NCBI GenBank assembly: GCA_031292525.1
Contig: JARLGY010000044.1
Location: 1-64,000 of the forward strand
Length of the DNA stretch: 64,000 bases
Origin: Flavipsychrobacter sp.
GTDB taxonomy: Bacteria > Bacteroidota > Bacteroidia > Chitinophagales > Chitinophagaceae
Direction: 5' to 3'
The notes beneath the pieces were generated by a model. That model made no database searches, was not told where the DNA came from, and was given only the letters and a program-made list of their open reading frames with translations. The translations under genes and the position numbers were made by a program. Positions 43,477 through 53,469 of the stretch are shown in pieces (position 1 is the stretch's first letter; every line of letters begins with the position of its first letter).

Positions 43477-43547
43477 ATTTTAAAAACAGTATAAAAATTG
43501 TACCTCCCTCATATAGAACGTGGTATGGCAGGGTTTGCTAAATGAAA

Positions 43548-43588
43548 ACAGGCAATGTTGAAGGCCTGACGGCCATAACATTGCCTGT
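43548..43588 (-). terminator. Terminator between the small exported protein and tamB
   Basis: ACAGGCAATGTT pairs with AACATTGCCTGT, and an inner GGCC/GGCC stem lies in the loop. An A-run on the left gives U residues on the minus strand, ending the transcript of the 43623-43997 gene. Confidence 0.75.
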
Positions 43589-43622
43589 AATGTGCTGCAC
43601 CTATGCAGCCTGATATTAATGT

Positions 43623-43997
43623 TTAATAAATGCTGTAGTATTCCATGAGCCTGTTATAGATCTCAGTACGGTTACCCAACAAGTTTTTTGATAACGTTAG
43701 AATATCGAGATATAATTTCTGCTCCTTAGCGTAAGTTGCTGCAGTGGCAGCCTGTGGCTGAGATCCCAAATTATTTTTTGAGTTAATAAGATGGTCTGTC
43801 ATGTTTTTATTGAGCTGCAGAAAAACTGTTTTCGCTTTTGCTTCGTTCTGGCGGCCCAGGTAGGTATCCATTTCGTTTATGCGGGATGAGAAAAGCGCTT
43901 TCTCACTCACGGCCTGCGTTACAGTTGTTGCCTCTTGTGCAAAGGATGCCTGGAAAGGCATTATAGCAATACAGCAGCAAAATAATATACGCTTCAT
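43623..43997 (-). CDS. Small exported protein of unknown function
   Basis: This 124-residue protein has a type I signal peptide (ILFCCCIAIMPFQASFAQ) and a helical mature part (KALFSSRINEMDTYLGRQNEAKAK, then a Gln/Ala-rich LGSQPQAATAATYAKEQ). It is probably periplasmic. It lies between the UbiD decarboxylase gene and tamB with its own terminator, so it is likely a single-gene unit or follows the decarboxylase gene (59 bases). I do not recognise a family. Confidence 0.7.
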   Translation of the reverse strand: MKRILFCCCIAIMPFQASFAQEATTVTQAVSEKALFSSRINEMDTYLGRQNEAKAKTVFLQLNKNMTDHLINSKNNLGSQPQAATAATYAKEQKLYLDILTLSKNLLGNRTEIYNRLMEYYSIY

Positions 43998-44056
43998 GAT
44001 GTTTTAATTTTTTTAAAGATAAGGAATTATATTATAACTGTAAAGCCGCCCACATG

Positions 44057-45961
44057 CTAGGCATCCACCGATGCTTCTTCGCCATACAACTGTGTTTTGT
44101 ACAGCAGTGATGGTGAAGTTATCAATGAACCCAGGTTAAGGGATGGCCATTTTTTATCTACTGCTTTTATCGTCTTATCGTCTGCTACTATAATGTTTGG
44201 CCATGGGCGGTCGAAGTCGTCCAGTTCTTTGGTTTTGCGTGTACCATCCAAGCCCAGTATGTTTCTTTCCTTGCCGCCGTAAAAATGGTCGCGTTTAGGA
44301 TCAAGATTGTTACAGAAACGCCACAAGGCAACTGCTATGTTATCTACGCTCACATTGGCTTCCACATATAATATCATTTTAATTCCCGCTAGAGCAGGTG
44401 AAGCACAGATTTTTTTATGCAGCTCATGCACATGTTCTTTGCGGTCTTTTTTCACAGACATGAACAATATAGGAATCTGCGATGCACGGGCTAGTGTATC
44501 GTTTATACCCTTTATTTCGGGGTTTTCGTCCATCAGCTCCTGTACAGAAAACTGGGGAGAAAGTGTGAATGGCTTTTGTACTCTTGAAATTTCTTCTTCC
44601 TGCTTTGATGTGCCATCGATACACATTTTGCCACCAAATCCAAGTTTTGAGCAACTATGGTCTAGCACATCCATTGGTCCCTGGCTAAAGTAAATGTCGG
44701 ATGCAGGATCTATATTATTACATACGTAGCGGGCAAGCGCCTTATAGTCATCGATCTTTACATCGCCATCGGCCAGCACCAGTATTTTATTGAACATCAT
44801 CTGCCCTGCTCCCCACATGGCGTTCATAACCTTGGGTCCCTGGCCTGCATATTCTTTATGTATGGTTGCTATTACCAGGTTATGAAACACGCCCTCGATA
44901 GGCATATGCATGTCCTTTATCTCTGGTACCATGGTCATTTTTATCGGCGCCAGAAAAATACGTTCTGTTGCCTTGCCCAGCCATGCATCTTCCTGCGGAG
45001 GAATGCCTACTATGGTGCTAGGATAAACTGCATCCTTACGGTGAGTGATTGCAGTAACATGAAATTTAGGATACCAATCGGGTAAAGAATAATAGCCAGT
45101 ATGATCGCCAAACGGTCCTTCCCATAGCATTTCCTCATCGGGATCGACGTATCCTTCTATTACAAAATCAGCATCTGCGGGAACTTCTACATCGGGCTGA
45201 GTGAGGCACCTTACCAGCTCTACACGTTTTTTGCGCAGGAAGCCGGCCAACATGTATTCATCCACGTTTTCGGGCAACGGGGCCGTTGCAGAGTAAGTAT
45301 ATACCGGATCGCCTCCCAGAGATACCGCAACGGGCATGCGCCTATTGAGTTTCTTGTATTCATTATAGTGTTTGGCCGAAACTTTGTGTTTATGCCAGTG
45401 CATCGCTGTCATATCGGGGCCAAATACCTGCATGCGGTACATGCCTATATTACGGTTGCCGGTAACAGGATCTTTGGTATGCACAGACGGAAGGGTAATG
45501 AACTTACCGCCATCTTTGGGCCAGCACAACATTACAGGCAGCTGGGTAAGATCTGGTTTTTCCATCACCACCTCCTGACATGCGCCACGACCTTTTATAA
45601 CCCTGGGCATGTAAGATGCAAAACGACCTAATTGTGGCAGCATGGCGATCTTCTCCATGATATTGTTCTTGGGCTCAGAGAGCCGTTTGAACAGTTTTTC
45701 AATATCTGCAGCTACATCGTCGAGCTGATCTACGCCAATGGCAAGTGCCATGCGCCGTTCGCTGCCGAAAGCATTAATAAGCACCGGGAAATCAGTGCCT
45801 GTGTTTTCGAAGAGCAGCGCTTTGTTGCGGTCTGGTGTTTTTGATATTCTGTCCGTAATTTCTGCAATCTCCAGGATGGGATCAACGAAGGTTTTGATGC
45901 GTACCAATTCACCCTCATGCTCCAAAGTCTCGATAAACGCGTTTAGCGATTTGTAAGCCAT
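44057..45961 (-). CDS. UbiD-family decarboxylase (menaquinone biosynthesis type)
   Basis: This 634-residue protein covers the whole UbiD fold. The N-terminus is SLNAFIETLEHEGELVRIK. A central prFMN/metal region includes LINAFGSERRMALAIG, a PVMLCWPKDGGKFITLP block, and DPDEEMLWEGPFGDHTGYY with the conserved Glu-x-x-Gly-Pro-Phe-Gly-Asp-His run. Its length matches the long menaquinone-type UbiD decarboxylases (about 600 residues) common in Bacteroidota. These remove a carboxyl group from an aromatic prenylated ring using prenylated flavin, which needs a UbiX partner. No ubiX is in the window. The substrate is inferred from the subfamily; the gene stands alone. Confidence 0.88.
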   Translation of the reverse strand: MAYKSLNAFIETLEHEGELVRIKTFVDPILEIAEITDRISKTPDRNKALLFENTGTDFPVLINAFGSERRMALAIGVDQLDDVAADIEKLFKRLSEPKNNIMEKIAMLPQLGRFASYMPRVIKGRGACQEVVMEKPDLTQLPVMLCWPKDGGKFITLPSVHTKDPVTGNRNIGMYRMQVFGPDMTAMHWHKHKVSAKHYNEYKKLNRRMPVAVSLGGDPVYTYSATAPLPENVDEYMLAGFLRKKRVELVRCLTQPDVEVPADADFVIEGYVDPDEEMLWEGPFGDHTGYYSLPDWYPKFHVTAITHRKDAVYPSTIVGIPPQEDAWLGKATERIFLAPIKMTMVPEIKDMHMPIEGVFHNLVIATIHKEYAGQGPKVMNAMWGAGQMMFNKILVLADGDVKIDDYKALARYVCNNIDPASDIYFSQGPMDVLDHSCSKLGFGGKMCIDGTSKQEEEISRVQKPFTLSPQFSVQELMDENPEIKGINDTLARASQIPILFMSVKKDRKEHVHELHKKICASPALAGIKMILYVEANVSVDNIAVALWRFCNNLDPKRDHFYGGKERNILGLDGTRKTKELDDFDRPWPNIIVADDKTIKAVDKKWPSLNLGSLITSPSLLYKTQLYGEEASVDA

Positions 45962-46097
45962 ATACTATATACTTATATATACTGCAAAGTAATACCTATA
46001 CACAAAGTTAATGTACAAGATCTCTGTAGCATGTAATTTGGTTAGATTCCAGATAAAAAACAACATTTTTAATACAAATAGTGGTTTTGCAAACACC

Positions 46098-46105
46098 TAA
46101 TTTTG
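46098..46105 (+). promoter_or_regulatory. -7 promoter element before the YiiX-like gene
   Basis: TAATTTTG matches TAnnTTTG and lies only 4 bases before the first possible ATG (46110), which favours the next ATG at 46134. Confidence 0.6.
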
Positions 46106-46133
46106 CATTATGACTTATTTGTCTGGTAGAAAT

Positions 46134-46823
46134 ATGTACCGTTACTCACTTATTGCATCATTAACAATATTATTGATCTTTTGTTTTGTAATTGTAGCAT
46201 ATCTGTGCCATTGGATGGACGGGACAAAAAAAATGGCTAACCAGGGCACTATAGATAACCGTACCAGCCGGAATAATGATCCATGGAATAAACATGCGGT
46301 GGATACCGCCACGGCAATATTACAAACTGGCGACCTGGTATTGCGCGACGGTATAGACGTGACCAGCGACCTGCTGCGTCAAATGAACCAAACAGACAAA
46401 ACATATTCGCACTGTGGGTTGGTTGTGGTAGAAAATGGATATCCTTTTATTTACCATAGTATTGGTGGCGAGGATAACCCCGATGCGCGTATGCGCCGCG
46501 ATTCTGCAAGTTTTTTCTTTTCGCCATATAATAATTTTCGTTTTGGTATTGCGCGGTATGAGATAAGTGATGCGGTGAAAGAACGGATGAAAAATATAAT
46601 ATGGCGTAGCTACAAGCAGCACATAAGGTTTGATATGGATTTCGACCTTAAAACTGATGACAAGCTTTATTGCGCTGAGTTTGTATATAAAACCCTTAAC
46701 AAAGCCACTGGGAATAACCAGTTTATATTGCCTACAAAGGTTATGGGCTATACTTTTGTAGGCACAGACAACCTGTTTGTGAACCCACATACAAGGATGA
46801 TTTGGCAAGTAAAATTTAAATAA
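46134..46823 (+). CDS. YiiX/YebB-like permuted papain-fold cysteine hydrolase
   Basis: This protein of about 229 residues has an N-terminal membrane segment or signal (IASLTILLIFCFVIVAYL) and the circularly permuted NlpC/P60-like order. The motif LQTGDLVLRDG comes first, then His in YSHCGLVVV, and the catalytic Cys in KLYCAEFVYKTL close to the C-terminus. YiiX-type enzymes are predicted amidases or hydrolases acting on cell-wall peptides or lipids. It should face the periplasm. The start at 46134 is chosen because the -7 element sits against the upstream ATG and because the membrane segment then begins with MYRYS. The exact substrate is unknown. Confidence 0.82.
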   Translation: MYRYSLIASLTILLIFCFVIVAYLCHWMDGTKKMANQGTIDNRTSRNNDPWNKHAVDTATAILQTGDLVLRDGIDVTSDLLRQMNQTDKTYSHCGLVVVENGYPFIYHSIGGEDNPDARMRRDSASFFFSPYNNFRFGIARYEISDAVKERMKNIIWRSYKQHIRFDMDFDLKTDDKLYCAEFVYKTLNKATGNNQFILPTKVMGYTFVGTDNLFVNPHTRMIWQVKFK

Positions 46824-46831
46824 TACCTTTG
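46824..46831 (+). promoter_or_regulatory. -7 promoter element of the DUF4878-like lipoprotein gene
   Basis: TACCTTTG matches TAnnTTTG. It overlaps the first in-frame ATG at 46829, so translation must begin later, at 46862. Confidence 0.7.
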
Positions 46832-46861
46832 CCGCATAAAAATCTTAAACATTACTTAAAG

Positions 46862-47356
46862 ATGAGAAAAATCGTTTGCTCCATAGCCGCTGCAATATTG
46901 ATGGCTTTTACCTTGCAGAGCTGCAGTACCAACTCTCCTAAAGCAGCCGCAGATAAATTCCTGACCAGTTTTTACCACATGGACTTTGATGAGGCCAAGA
47001 AAGTATCTACAGACGATACCAAGAAAATGCTGGACATGTTGCAACAGCTTACGCCAATGATGCCAGACTCATCTAAGCAGCAGCTGAAGAAAATAAAAGT
47101 AGATCTTAAAACTGTAACTCAAAGTGGTGATACCGCTTCTGTTATCTATGTAACATCTGACAACCCTAAAGACCAGACATTGCATATGGTGAAGAAAGAT
47201 GGCAAATGGCTGGCACAATGGAGCAAGCAAGATAGCATGGGCGGCGGCGACCAGGGACAACCTGCAGACCAACCAGCAATGGGCGGCGACTCAACAGCTA
47301 TGCCACCTGCAAACCCAACCGGCACACCTGCTGATACCGGTACACCTAAACAATAA
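46862..47356 (+). CDS. DUF4878-like lipoprotein
   Basis: This 164-residue lipoprotein has the lipobox LQSC (Cys21) and a short NTF2-like domain at about 25-120. The latter shows SPKAAADKFLTSFYHMDFDEAK, VSTDDTKKMLD and a C-terminal strand KKDGKWLAQWSK, the order seen in DUF4878 proteins. A low-complexity tail rich in Gly, Gln, Pro and Thr follows (GGDQGQPADQPAM, PTGTPADTGTP). It is probably anchored in the periplasm or outer membrane. The start at 46862 is set by the overlapping -7 element and by the signal peptide. A terminator follows at 47384. Confidence 0.8.
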   Translation: MRKIVCSIAAAILMAFTLQSCSTNSPKAAADKFLTSFYHMDFDEAKKVSTDDTKKMLDMLQQLTPMMPDSSKQQLKKIKVDLKTVTQSGDTASVIYVTSDNPKDQTLHMVKKDGKWLAQWSKQDSMGGGDQGQPADQPAMGGDSTAMPPANPTGTPADTGTPKQ

Positions 47357-47383
47357 TTTTACTACTGAATAGAATATACAGAA

Positions 47384-47411
47384 GGCTACCATACGGTAGC
47401 CTTTCTTTTTT
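47384..47411 (+). terminator. Terminator of the DUF4878-like lipoprotein gene
   Basis: GGCTACC pairs with GGTAGCC across ATAC, followed by a T-rich run. Confidence 0.8.
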
Positions 47412-47438
47412 GCTGCGGTTCATTACCTTTAGTGTTGT

Positions 47439-48695
47439 ATGCTGAATTACATCTGGGCGGCCTTTTTTTTAATAGGTTTTATTGTGGCCATGATACAGGT
47501 TATCTGCTTTGGGCAGACACACTTGCTTGCCGACATGATGAACAACCTTTTTGATAGTGCCAAGAACGGTTTTGAAATAAGCCTGGGACTTACGGCCATG
47601 ATGAGCCTGTGGCTGGGTATTATGAATGTTGGGGAAAAGGCTGGCGTGATCCGCGTGTTTTCAAAAGCTGTTGCACCATTTTTTCGTACGCTCTTTAAGA
47701 ACATACCAAAGGACCACCCGGCATATGGCAGTATTATGATGAATTTTTCTGCCAACATGCTGGGGCTTGATAATGCATCGACCCCGCTTGGACTAAAAGC
47801 AATGAATGAGCTGCAGGAACTGAACCCGGAAAAGGAAACGGCCAGCAATGACCAGATCATGTTTTTGGTACTCAATACTGCAGGTATTACTCTGATCCCA
47901 ACATCGGTAATAGCCATGCGGCAAACCATAGCATTGGAGCAGCACGTAGTAGGATTTAATGCAGCAGATATATTTCTGCCTACACTTATTGCCACTTTTA
48001 TTGCCTTTATATCGGGTATGATCATAGTGGCTATTTACCAGCGCATTAATTTGTTTAGGTTACCGGTGCTGTTGTTTGTGGGTGGTTTTACCGCATTCAT
48101 ATTTTTATTGTTCCGCCTGCTTTCCGGAATGCCTGCCGAGCAGGTGAATAGCGCAATGGGGGCAATAGGGAGTGGCGTGATACTCACCATTATTATGCTG
48201 TTCATTGGAGCAGGCATTTACCAGAAGCAAAAAGTATATGACCATTTTATAGATGGCGCTAAAGAAGGCTTTAACGTTGCTGTGCGCATTATACCTTACC
48301 TGATAGCCATGTTAGCAGGTATCAGCATATTCCGTACATCGGGCTGTATGGATTTTGTGGTGAACGGTATTGGCAAAGCAGCAGGTGCAGTTGGCCTGCC
48401 TACCGATTTTGTACCTGCATTGCCTGTGGCCATTATGAAACCCCTTAGCGGCAGTGGAGCGCGGGGTATGATGGTGGATGTAATGCGCACGTATGGTGTG
48501 AACTCATTTCAAGGTAAGCTGGCAGCTATAATACAAGGGTCTACCGAAACTACATTTTATGTGCTGGCTGTATATTTTGGCAGTGTACAGATCAAAAATA
48601 CCCGCCATGCGGTGGTGTGTGGGCTATTGGCAGATATGATAGGTCTTGCAGGCGCTATTGTAGTGGGGTATATCTTTTTTCACCCGGGGCATTAG
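47439..48695 (+). CDS. Fused SpmA/SpmB-like nucleoside-recognition (Gate) membrane protein
   Basis: This 418-residue inner-membrane protein has about ten hydrophobic segments and two Gate domains in tandem. The first half resembles SpmA (SAKNGFEISLGLTAMMSLWLG, MMNFSANMLGLDNASTPLGL). The second half resembles SpmB (FIDGAKEGFNVAVRIIPYL, KPLSGSGARGMMVDVM, GSTETTFYVLAVYFG). In spore formers SpmA and SpmB are separate proteins for spore-core dehydration. This fused form is widespread in Bacteroidota, which do not form spores, so its role is unknown, perhaps transport of a nucleoside-like or other small molecule. Its 3' end overlaps the convergent 51-residue gene by 41 bases. Confidence 0.85.
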   Translation: MLNYIWAAFFLIGFIVAMIQVICFGQTHLLADMMNNLFDSAKNGFEISLGLTAMMSLWLGIMNVGEKAGVIRVFSKAVAPFFRTLFKNIPKDHPAYGSIMMNFSANMLGLDNASTPLGLKAMNELQELNPEKETASNDQIMFLVLNTAGITLIPTSVIAMRQTIALEQHVVGFNAADIFLPTLIATFIAFISGMIIVAIYQRINLFRLPVLLFVGGFTAFIFLLFRLLSGMPAEQVNSAMGAIGSGVILTIIMLFIGAGIYQKQKVYDHFIDGAKEGFNVAVRIIPYLIAMLAGISIFRTSGCMDFVVNGIGKAAGAVGLPTDFVPALPVAIMKPLSGSGARGMMVDVMRTYGVNSFQGKLAAIIQGSTETTFYVLAVYFGSVQIKNTRHAVVCGLLADMIGLAGAIVVGYIFFHPGH

Positions 48696-48810
48696 CAGCA
48701 TGCGACTTAGCAGCTTTGCGGGAAAATATTTTGTACAGCCATTTCATAAACCCACCCTGTGTTTTTTGCACAGTGGCTGTATCATAAACATCTTTGCAGC
48801 ACGATTTCAT
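48655..48810 (-). CDS. Small 51-residue protein with its own promoter
   Basis: A 51-codon frame begins MKSCCKDVYDTATVQ and continues with GGFMKWLYKIFSRKAAKSH and a basic, polar tail. It has adjacent cysteines near the N-terminus and a short amphipathic stretch, but no signal peptide. The reason to accept it is the promoter. The minus strand has TAACTTTG (48816-48823), a perfect TAnnTTTG element, 5 bases before the ATG, the same close spacing as at pssA, pyrE and glyQS. Its end overlaps the fused SpmAB-like gene by 41 bases in convergent orientation. The family is unknown. Confidence 0.55.
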   Translation of the reverse strand: MKSCCKDVYDTATVQKTQGGFMKWLYKIFSRKAAKSHAANAPGEKRYTPLQ

Positions 48811-48815
48811 GACTA

Positions 48816-48823
48816 CAAAGTTA
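48816..48823 (-). promoter_or_regulatory. -7 promoter element of the 51-residue gene
   Basis: TAACTTTG on the minus strand matches TAnnTTTG exactly, 5 bases upstream of the ATG at 48810. Confidence 0.5.
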
Positions 48824-48964
48824 CGAAGAGTATTGCGAATGAAGAGCTGAGCAGCAAGTCGCTGAGTAAATTTGTGATTACGATAGTAGAAATGGGACAC
48901 GTCTTTAAAACTTAGTTCTTTTGCTTTTGGCAGGTGTATCCGTCCTGCTGAATCTTTTTCTTAT

Positions 48965-48972
48965 TACATTTG
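48965..48972 (+). promoter_or_regulatory. -7 promoter element of the PfkB-family kinase gene
   Basis: TACATTTG matches TAnnTTTG and lies inside the possible N-terminal extension of the frame. It sets the real start at 48990. Confidence 0.7.
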
Positions 48973-48989
48973 CACAAAATTTTACATCA

Positions 48990-49919
48990 ATGTCTTTACT
49001 GGTAGTAGGTACCATGGCGTTTGACGCCCTTGAAACACCCTTTGGAAAAGTGGATCGCATTATTGGCGGTTCGGGAACATACCTGGCGTGGGCTGCATCT
49101 AATTTTACACAGGATATCAATATGGTGTCTATTGTAGGTGGAGATTTTCCTAAAGAAGAAGTGGAAGCCCTGGAAGCGCGCGGTGTTAATTTTGATGGAC
49201 TTGAAGTAATACCTGATGGTAAAAGCTTTTTCTGGAGTGGCCGTTACCACCTGGACATGAATACCCGTGATACACTGGTTACCGACCTGAACGTATTAGC
49301 GCAATTTGACCCTAAGCTCCCGGAAAGTTATAGGAATAGTGAATTTTTGATGCTGGGTAACCTGGCACCATCGGTACAGATCAGTGTAATTAACCAAATG
49401 GCCAAACGCCCTAAGCTTATAGTAATGGATACTATGAACTTCTGGATGTCTGTAGCAATGGATGATCTGAAGCAACTATTGACGATGGTGGATGTGCTGA
49501 TGGTGAATGACAGCGAAGCGCGCGAACTAAGCGGTGAATACAGTATAGTGAAGGCTGCGGTTAAAATACAGGAAATGGGGCCGAAGTATGTGATCATAAA
49601 GAAAGGTGAGCATGGGGCATTACTGTTTCATGGCAAGAGTGTTTTTTATGCACCTGCTTTGCCTCTTGAAGATGTGTTTGACCCCACAGGCGCAGGAGAT
49701 ACCTTTGCTGGTGGTTTTATAGGCCATATAGCCCGCACCCGCGATATCTCGTTCAGCAACATGAAGACCGCCATAATAGTAGGTTCTGCAATGGCGTCTT
49801 ACTGCGTAGAAAAATTTGGGCCTACACGTCTGCAGGAAGTGAACCAGGATGATATACAGGCTCGTATGGATGAGTTTGTAGAGCTGGTGAACTTTGACAT
49901 TGGTTTAGTACAAGCATAA
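48990..49919 (+). CDS. PfkB-family sugar/nucleoside kinase
   Basis: This 309-residue kinase of the ribokinase fold has an N-terminal MSLLVVGTMAFDALETPFG and a glycine-rich GGSGTYLAWAA (about 25-35). The C-terminal PfkB signature DPTGAGDTFAGGF carries the catalytic Asp and anion hole. MVNDSEARELSG in the middle matches the conserved NxxE region. It phosphorylates a sugar or nucleoside with ATP, but the substrate is not visible. A 23-residue upstream extension is open, but it contains the -7 element and reads like a false membrane segment, so I use 48990. A terminator follows at 49941. Confidence 0.9.
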   Translation: MSLLVVGTMAFDALETPFGKVDRIIGGSGTYLAWAASNFTQDINMVSIVGGDFPKEEVEALEARGVNFDGLEVIPDGKSFFWSGRYHLDMNTRDTLVTDLNVLAQFDPKLPESYRNSEFLMLGNLAPSVQISVINQMAKRPKLIVMDTMNFWMSVAMDDLKQLLTMVDVLMVNDSEARELSGEYSIVKAAVKIQEMGPKYVIIKKGEHGALLFHGKSVFYAPALPLEDVFDPTGAGDTFAGGFIGHIARTRDISFSNMKTAIIVGSAMASYCVEKFGPTRLQEVNQDDIQARMDEFVELVNFDIGLVQA

Positions 49920-49940
49920 ATTGTATTTAATTATAAATGA

Positions 49941-49970
49941 ATGGCCTGGCGTATGCCGGGCCATTTTTGT
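49941..49970 (+). terminator. Terminator of the PfkB-family kinase gene
   Basis: ATGGCC-T-GGC pairs with GCC-G-GGCCAT across GTAT, followed by a T-run. Confidence 0.85.
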
Positions 49971-49985
49971 TTTCTTGTTAGCATG

Positions 49986-50022
49986 TTAATATATTAATAT
50001 ATTAATATATTAATATATTAAT
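49986..50022. repeat. AT-only 8-base tandem repeat upstream of an outer-membrane protein gene
   Basis: The unit TTAATATA is repeated exactly about 4.6 times. It lies 59 bases upstream of the start of a surface lipoprotein gene, where copy-number change could alter promoter spacing. No other feature explains it. Confidence 0.8.
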
Positions 50023-50080
50023 GATGGATGCCGCGATATATTGATAAGTTATATTAAATTTAGGATTGGTTAATATTCCT

Positions 50081-50944
50081 ATGAAACAGTTTCGGAACAT
50101 ACTATATCTCCTGTCGATTACATTGTTAGCTTCCTGTGAGCCACGCCTGTACTTCCCCGATAGGGTGAATGCCCCCGGCTTCAAAGAAGCTAAGGAATTT
50201 AAAGCCACCATATCGGGCAAGCCGCAGAGTGGAGATACCGTTTCCGGTAAAACGCCAGGGGCAGCTCTTTCGCCTGCCATAGACCTGGCTTATTCTTTCA
50301 CCGACCATTTTGCTGTTATTGCATCGTATCGCGATGAGCTAAATAACTATATTTATGAGCAGAAGATAACCGGCAATCAGGGGCTGGGGCATCACAATAC
50401 CTTTGGTGGCCAGTTTAACGGTAACTATCTGGAAGGTGGTGGGGGCTACTTTACTCCTTATGATAAGCATGGCCGGTTAGAAGTTTTTGCAGGTTATGGT
50501 GCCGGCAGCATGGCACGTACTTCACTATTTACCCCGCAGTTTGATTATTCGGCAAACTACCATCGCTTTTTCCTGCAGCCTGCCCTTGGCTACTACAACG
50601 ATATTTTTAGCCTCATGGGCGGCTTCAAATTCATCTTTCAAAAGTATGGTAGCTTCCAATCTGGCAATAGCGATCTGAAGTATTTGATTACAACACCAGA
50701 TGGATACCTCCCCGGAGCAGATGTTACATCCCAGTTATTCGTTTTTGTGCAGCCCTTCGTTAATATGGATATTGGCTATAAATACGTTCGTTTCGATATC
50801 CAGGTAGGCTACAGTGCAGAAGCTATTGGCGGCTACATCAGCGGGTCTTTCCCGGTTTATACTACGCTGGGCGCCACATTCAACTATGCCCCGCGCTTTT
50901 TTAAGAAAAGACCTGAGCGGGTTATTTACAATAAAGAAAATTGA
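50081..50944 (+). CDS. Outer-membrane beta-barrel-like lipoprotein
   Basis: This 287-residue protein has a lipoprotein signal (YLLSITLLASC, Cys19). The mature body has the alternating pattern and aromatic strands of a small outer-membrane barrel (YSFTDHFAVIASYRDELNNYIYEQ, RLEVFAGYGAGSMARTSLF, YKYVRFDIQVGYSAEAIGGY). The last strand is TLGATFNYAPRFF. I do not recognise a named family. The start is the ATG at 50081, because the upstream five codons begin with a rare start and the signal peptide begins MKQFRN. A tandem repeat at 49986-50022 lies in its upstream region and may affect expression. It is a likely surface or outer-membrane protein of unknown role. Confidence 0.75.
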   Translation: MKQFRNILYLLSITLLASCEPRLYFPDRVNAPGFKEAKEFKATISGKPQSGDTVSGKTPGAALSPAIDLAYSFTDHFAVIASYRDELNNYIYEQKITGNQGLGHHNTFGGQFNGNYLEGGGGYFTPYDKHGRLEVFAGYGAGSMARTSLFTPQFDYSANYHRFFLQPALGYYNDIFSLMGGFKFIFQKYGSFQSGNSDLKYLITTPDGYLPGADVTSQLFVFVQPFVNMDIGYKYVRFDIQVGYSAEAIGGYISGSFPVYTTLGATFNYAPRFFKKRPERVIYNKEN

Positions 50945-51022
50945 TTTCAACACGTTATTCAGATATTGTTTTCCTTTTATGTAAAATGTGAGGATTTACT
51001 TGACATAGCGGTCAAATTACCT

Positions 51023-51030
51023 TAACTTTG
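51023..51030 (+). promoter_or_regulatory. -7 promoter element of gyrB
   Basis: TAACTTTG matches TAnnTTTG. A TTG at 51000-51002 is 20 bases upstream, fitting the -33 element. The leader to the ATG would be about 110 bases. Confidence 0.65.
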
Positions 51031-51121
51031 TTAGATTAAATTATTGACAAATTTGGCTAGTTTCTGCCATATATTTATTTGTCATGCATTATTGTTTGCA
51101 TTAAAACAATTCCACAAGTAA

Positions 51122-53119
<1,998 letters not shown>

Positions 53120-53138
53120 GAGTAAATAAATATTGACG

Positions 53139-53165
53139 AGCGGCTGTGTAACAGCCGCTTTTTTT
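53139..53165 (+). terminator. Terminator of gyrB
   Basis: AGCGGCTGT pairs with ACAGCCGCT across GTA, followed by a seven-base T-run. Confidence 0.9.
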
Positions 53166-53224
53166 GCGAAAAGAAGTAAAAATAAAAAAGAGAAAATTGG
53201 TCATTGCTTTTTTTATAAAAACCT

Positions 53225-53232
53225 TATCTTTG
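53225..53232 (+). promoter_or_regulatory. -7 promoter element of tRNA-His
   Basis: TATCTTTG matches TAnnTTTG, with a TTG at 53204-53206, 18 bases upstream, as -33 element. The mature tRNA starts about 20 bases downstream. Confidence 0.75.
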
Positions 53233-53251
53233 CCATCCGATCCGAAAAAAT

Positions 53252-53329
53252 GGAGGTTGTAGCTCAGTTGGTTAGAGCATCAGATTGTGGTTCTGAGGGT
53301 CGAGGGTTCGAGACCCTTCATCCTCCCCA
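53252..53329 (+). tRNA. tRNA-His (anticodon GTG)
   Basis: The anticodon stem TCAGA/TCTGA holds the loop TTGTGGT with anticodon GTG. The extra 5' G (G-1 at 53252) pairs with C73 at 53326, the identity mark of tRNA-His. A CCA triplet is encoded at 53327-53329. The acceptor stem GAGGTTG/CATCCTC has one T-T mismatch at the fifth pair. Confidence 0.93.
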
Positions 53330-53335
53330 TTTTTT

Positions 53336-53365
53336 AAAAAGTGCCCTATAAAGGCACTTTTTTTT
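53336..53365 (+). terminator. Terminator of tRNA-His
   Basis: AAAGTGCC pairs with GGCACTTT across CTATAAA, followed by a long T-run. Confidence 0.9.
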
Positions 53366-53409
53366 ATTATGGAAGGTTATCTTTTCTTACCTTCATTTTA
53401 CGGTAATAA

Positions 53410-53417
53410 TATCTTTG
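53410..53417 (+). promoter_or_regulatory. -7 promoter element of the DUF3127 gene
   Basis: TATCTTTG matches TAnnTTTG. A second match, TATTTTTG, lies at 53426-53433, so two promoters may serve the gene. Confidence 0.6.
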
Positions 53418-53469
53418 CAGATCGATATTTTTGCCCTTGAATTTGTAATCCCTTTAAAATTTATATAAA

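Noticed and set aside
49986-50022. AT tandem repeat as a CRISPR array
   Set aside because: Units are 8 bases, contiguous and without spacers, and no cas gene is present.
53133-53351. 72-codon frame covering tRNA-His
   Set aside because: It overlaps the gyrB terminator, the tRNA promoter and the tRNA, so it is not coding.
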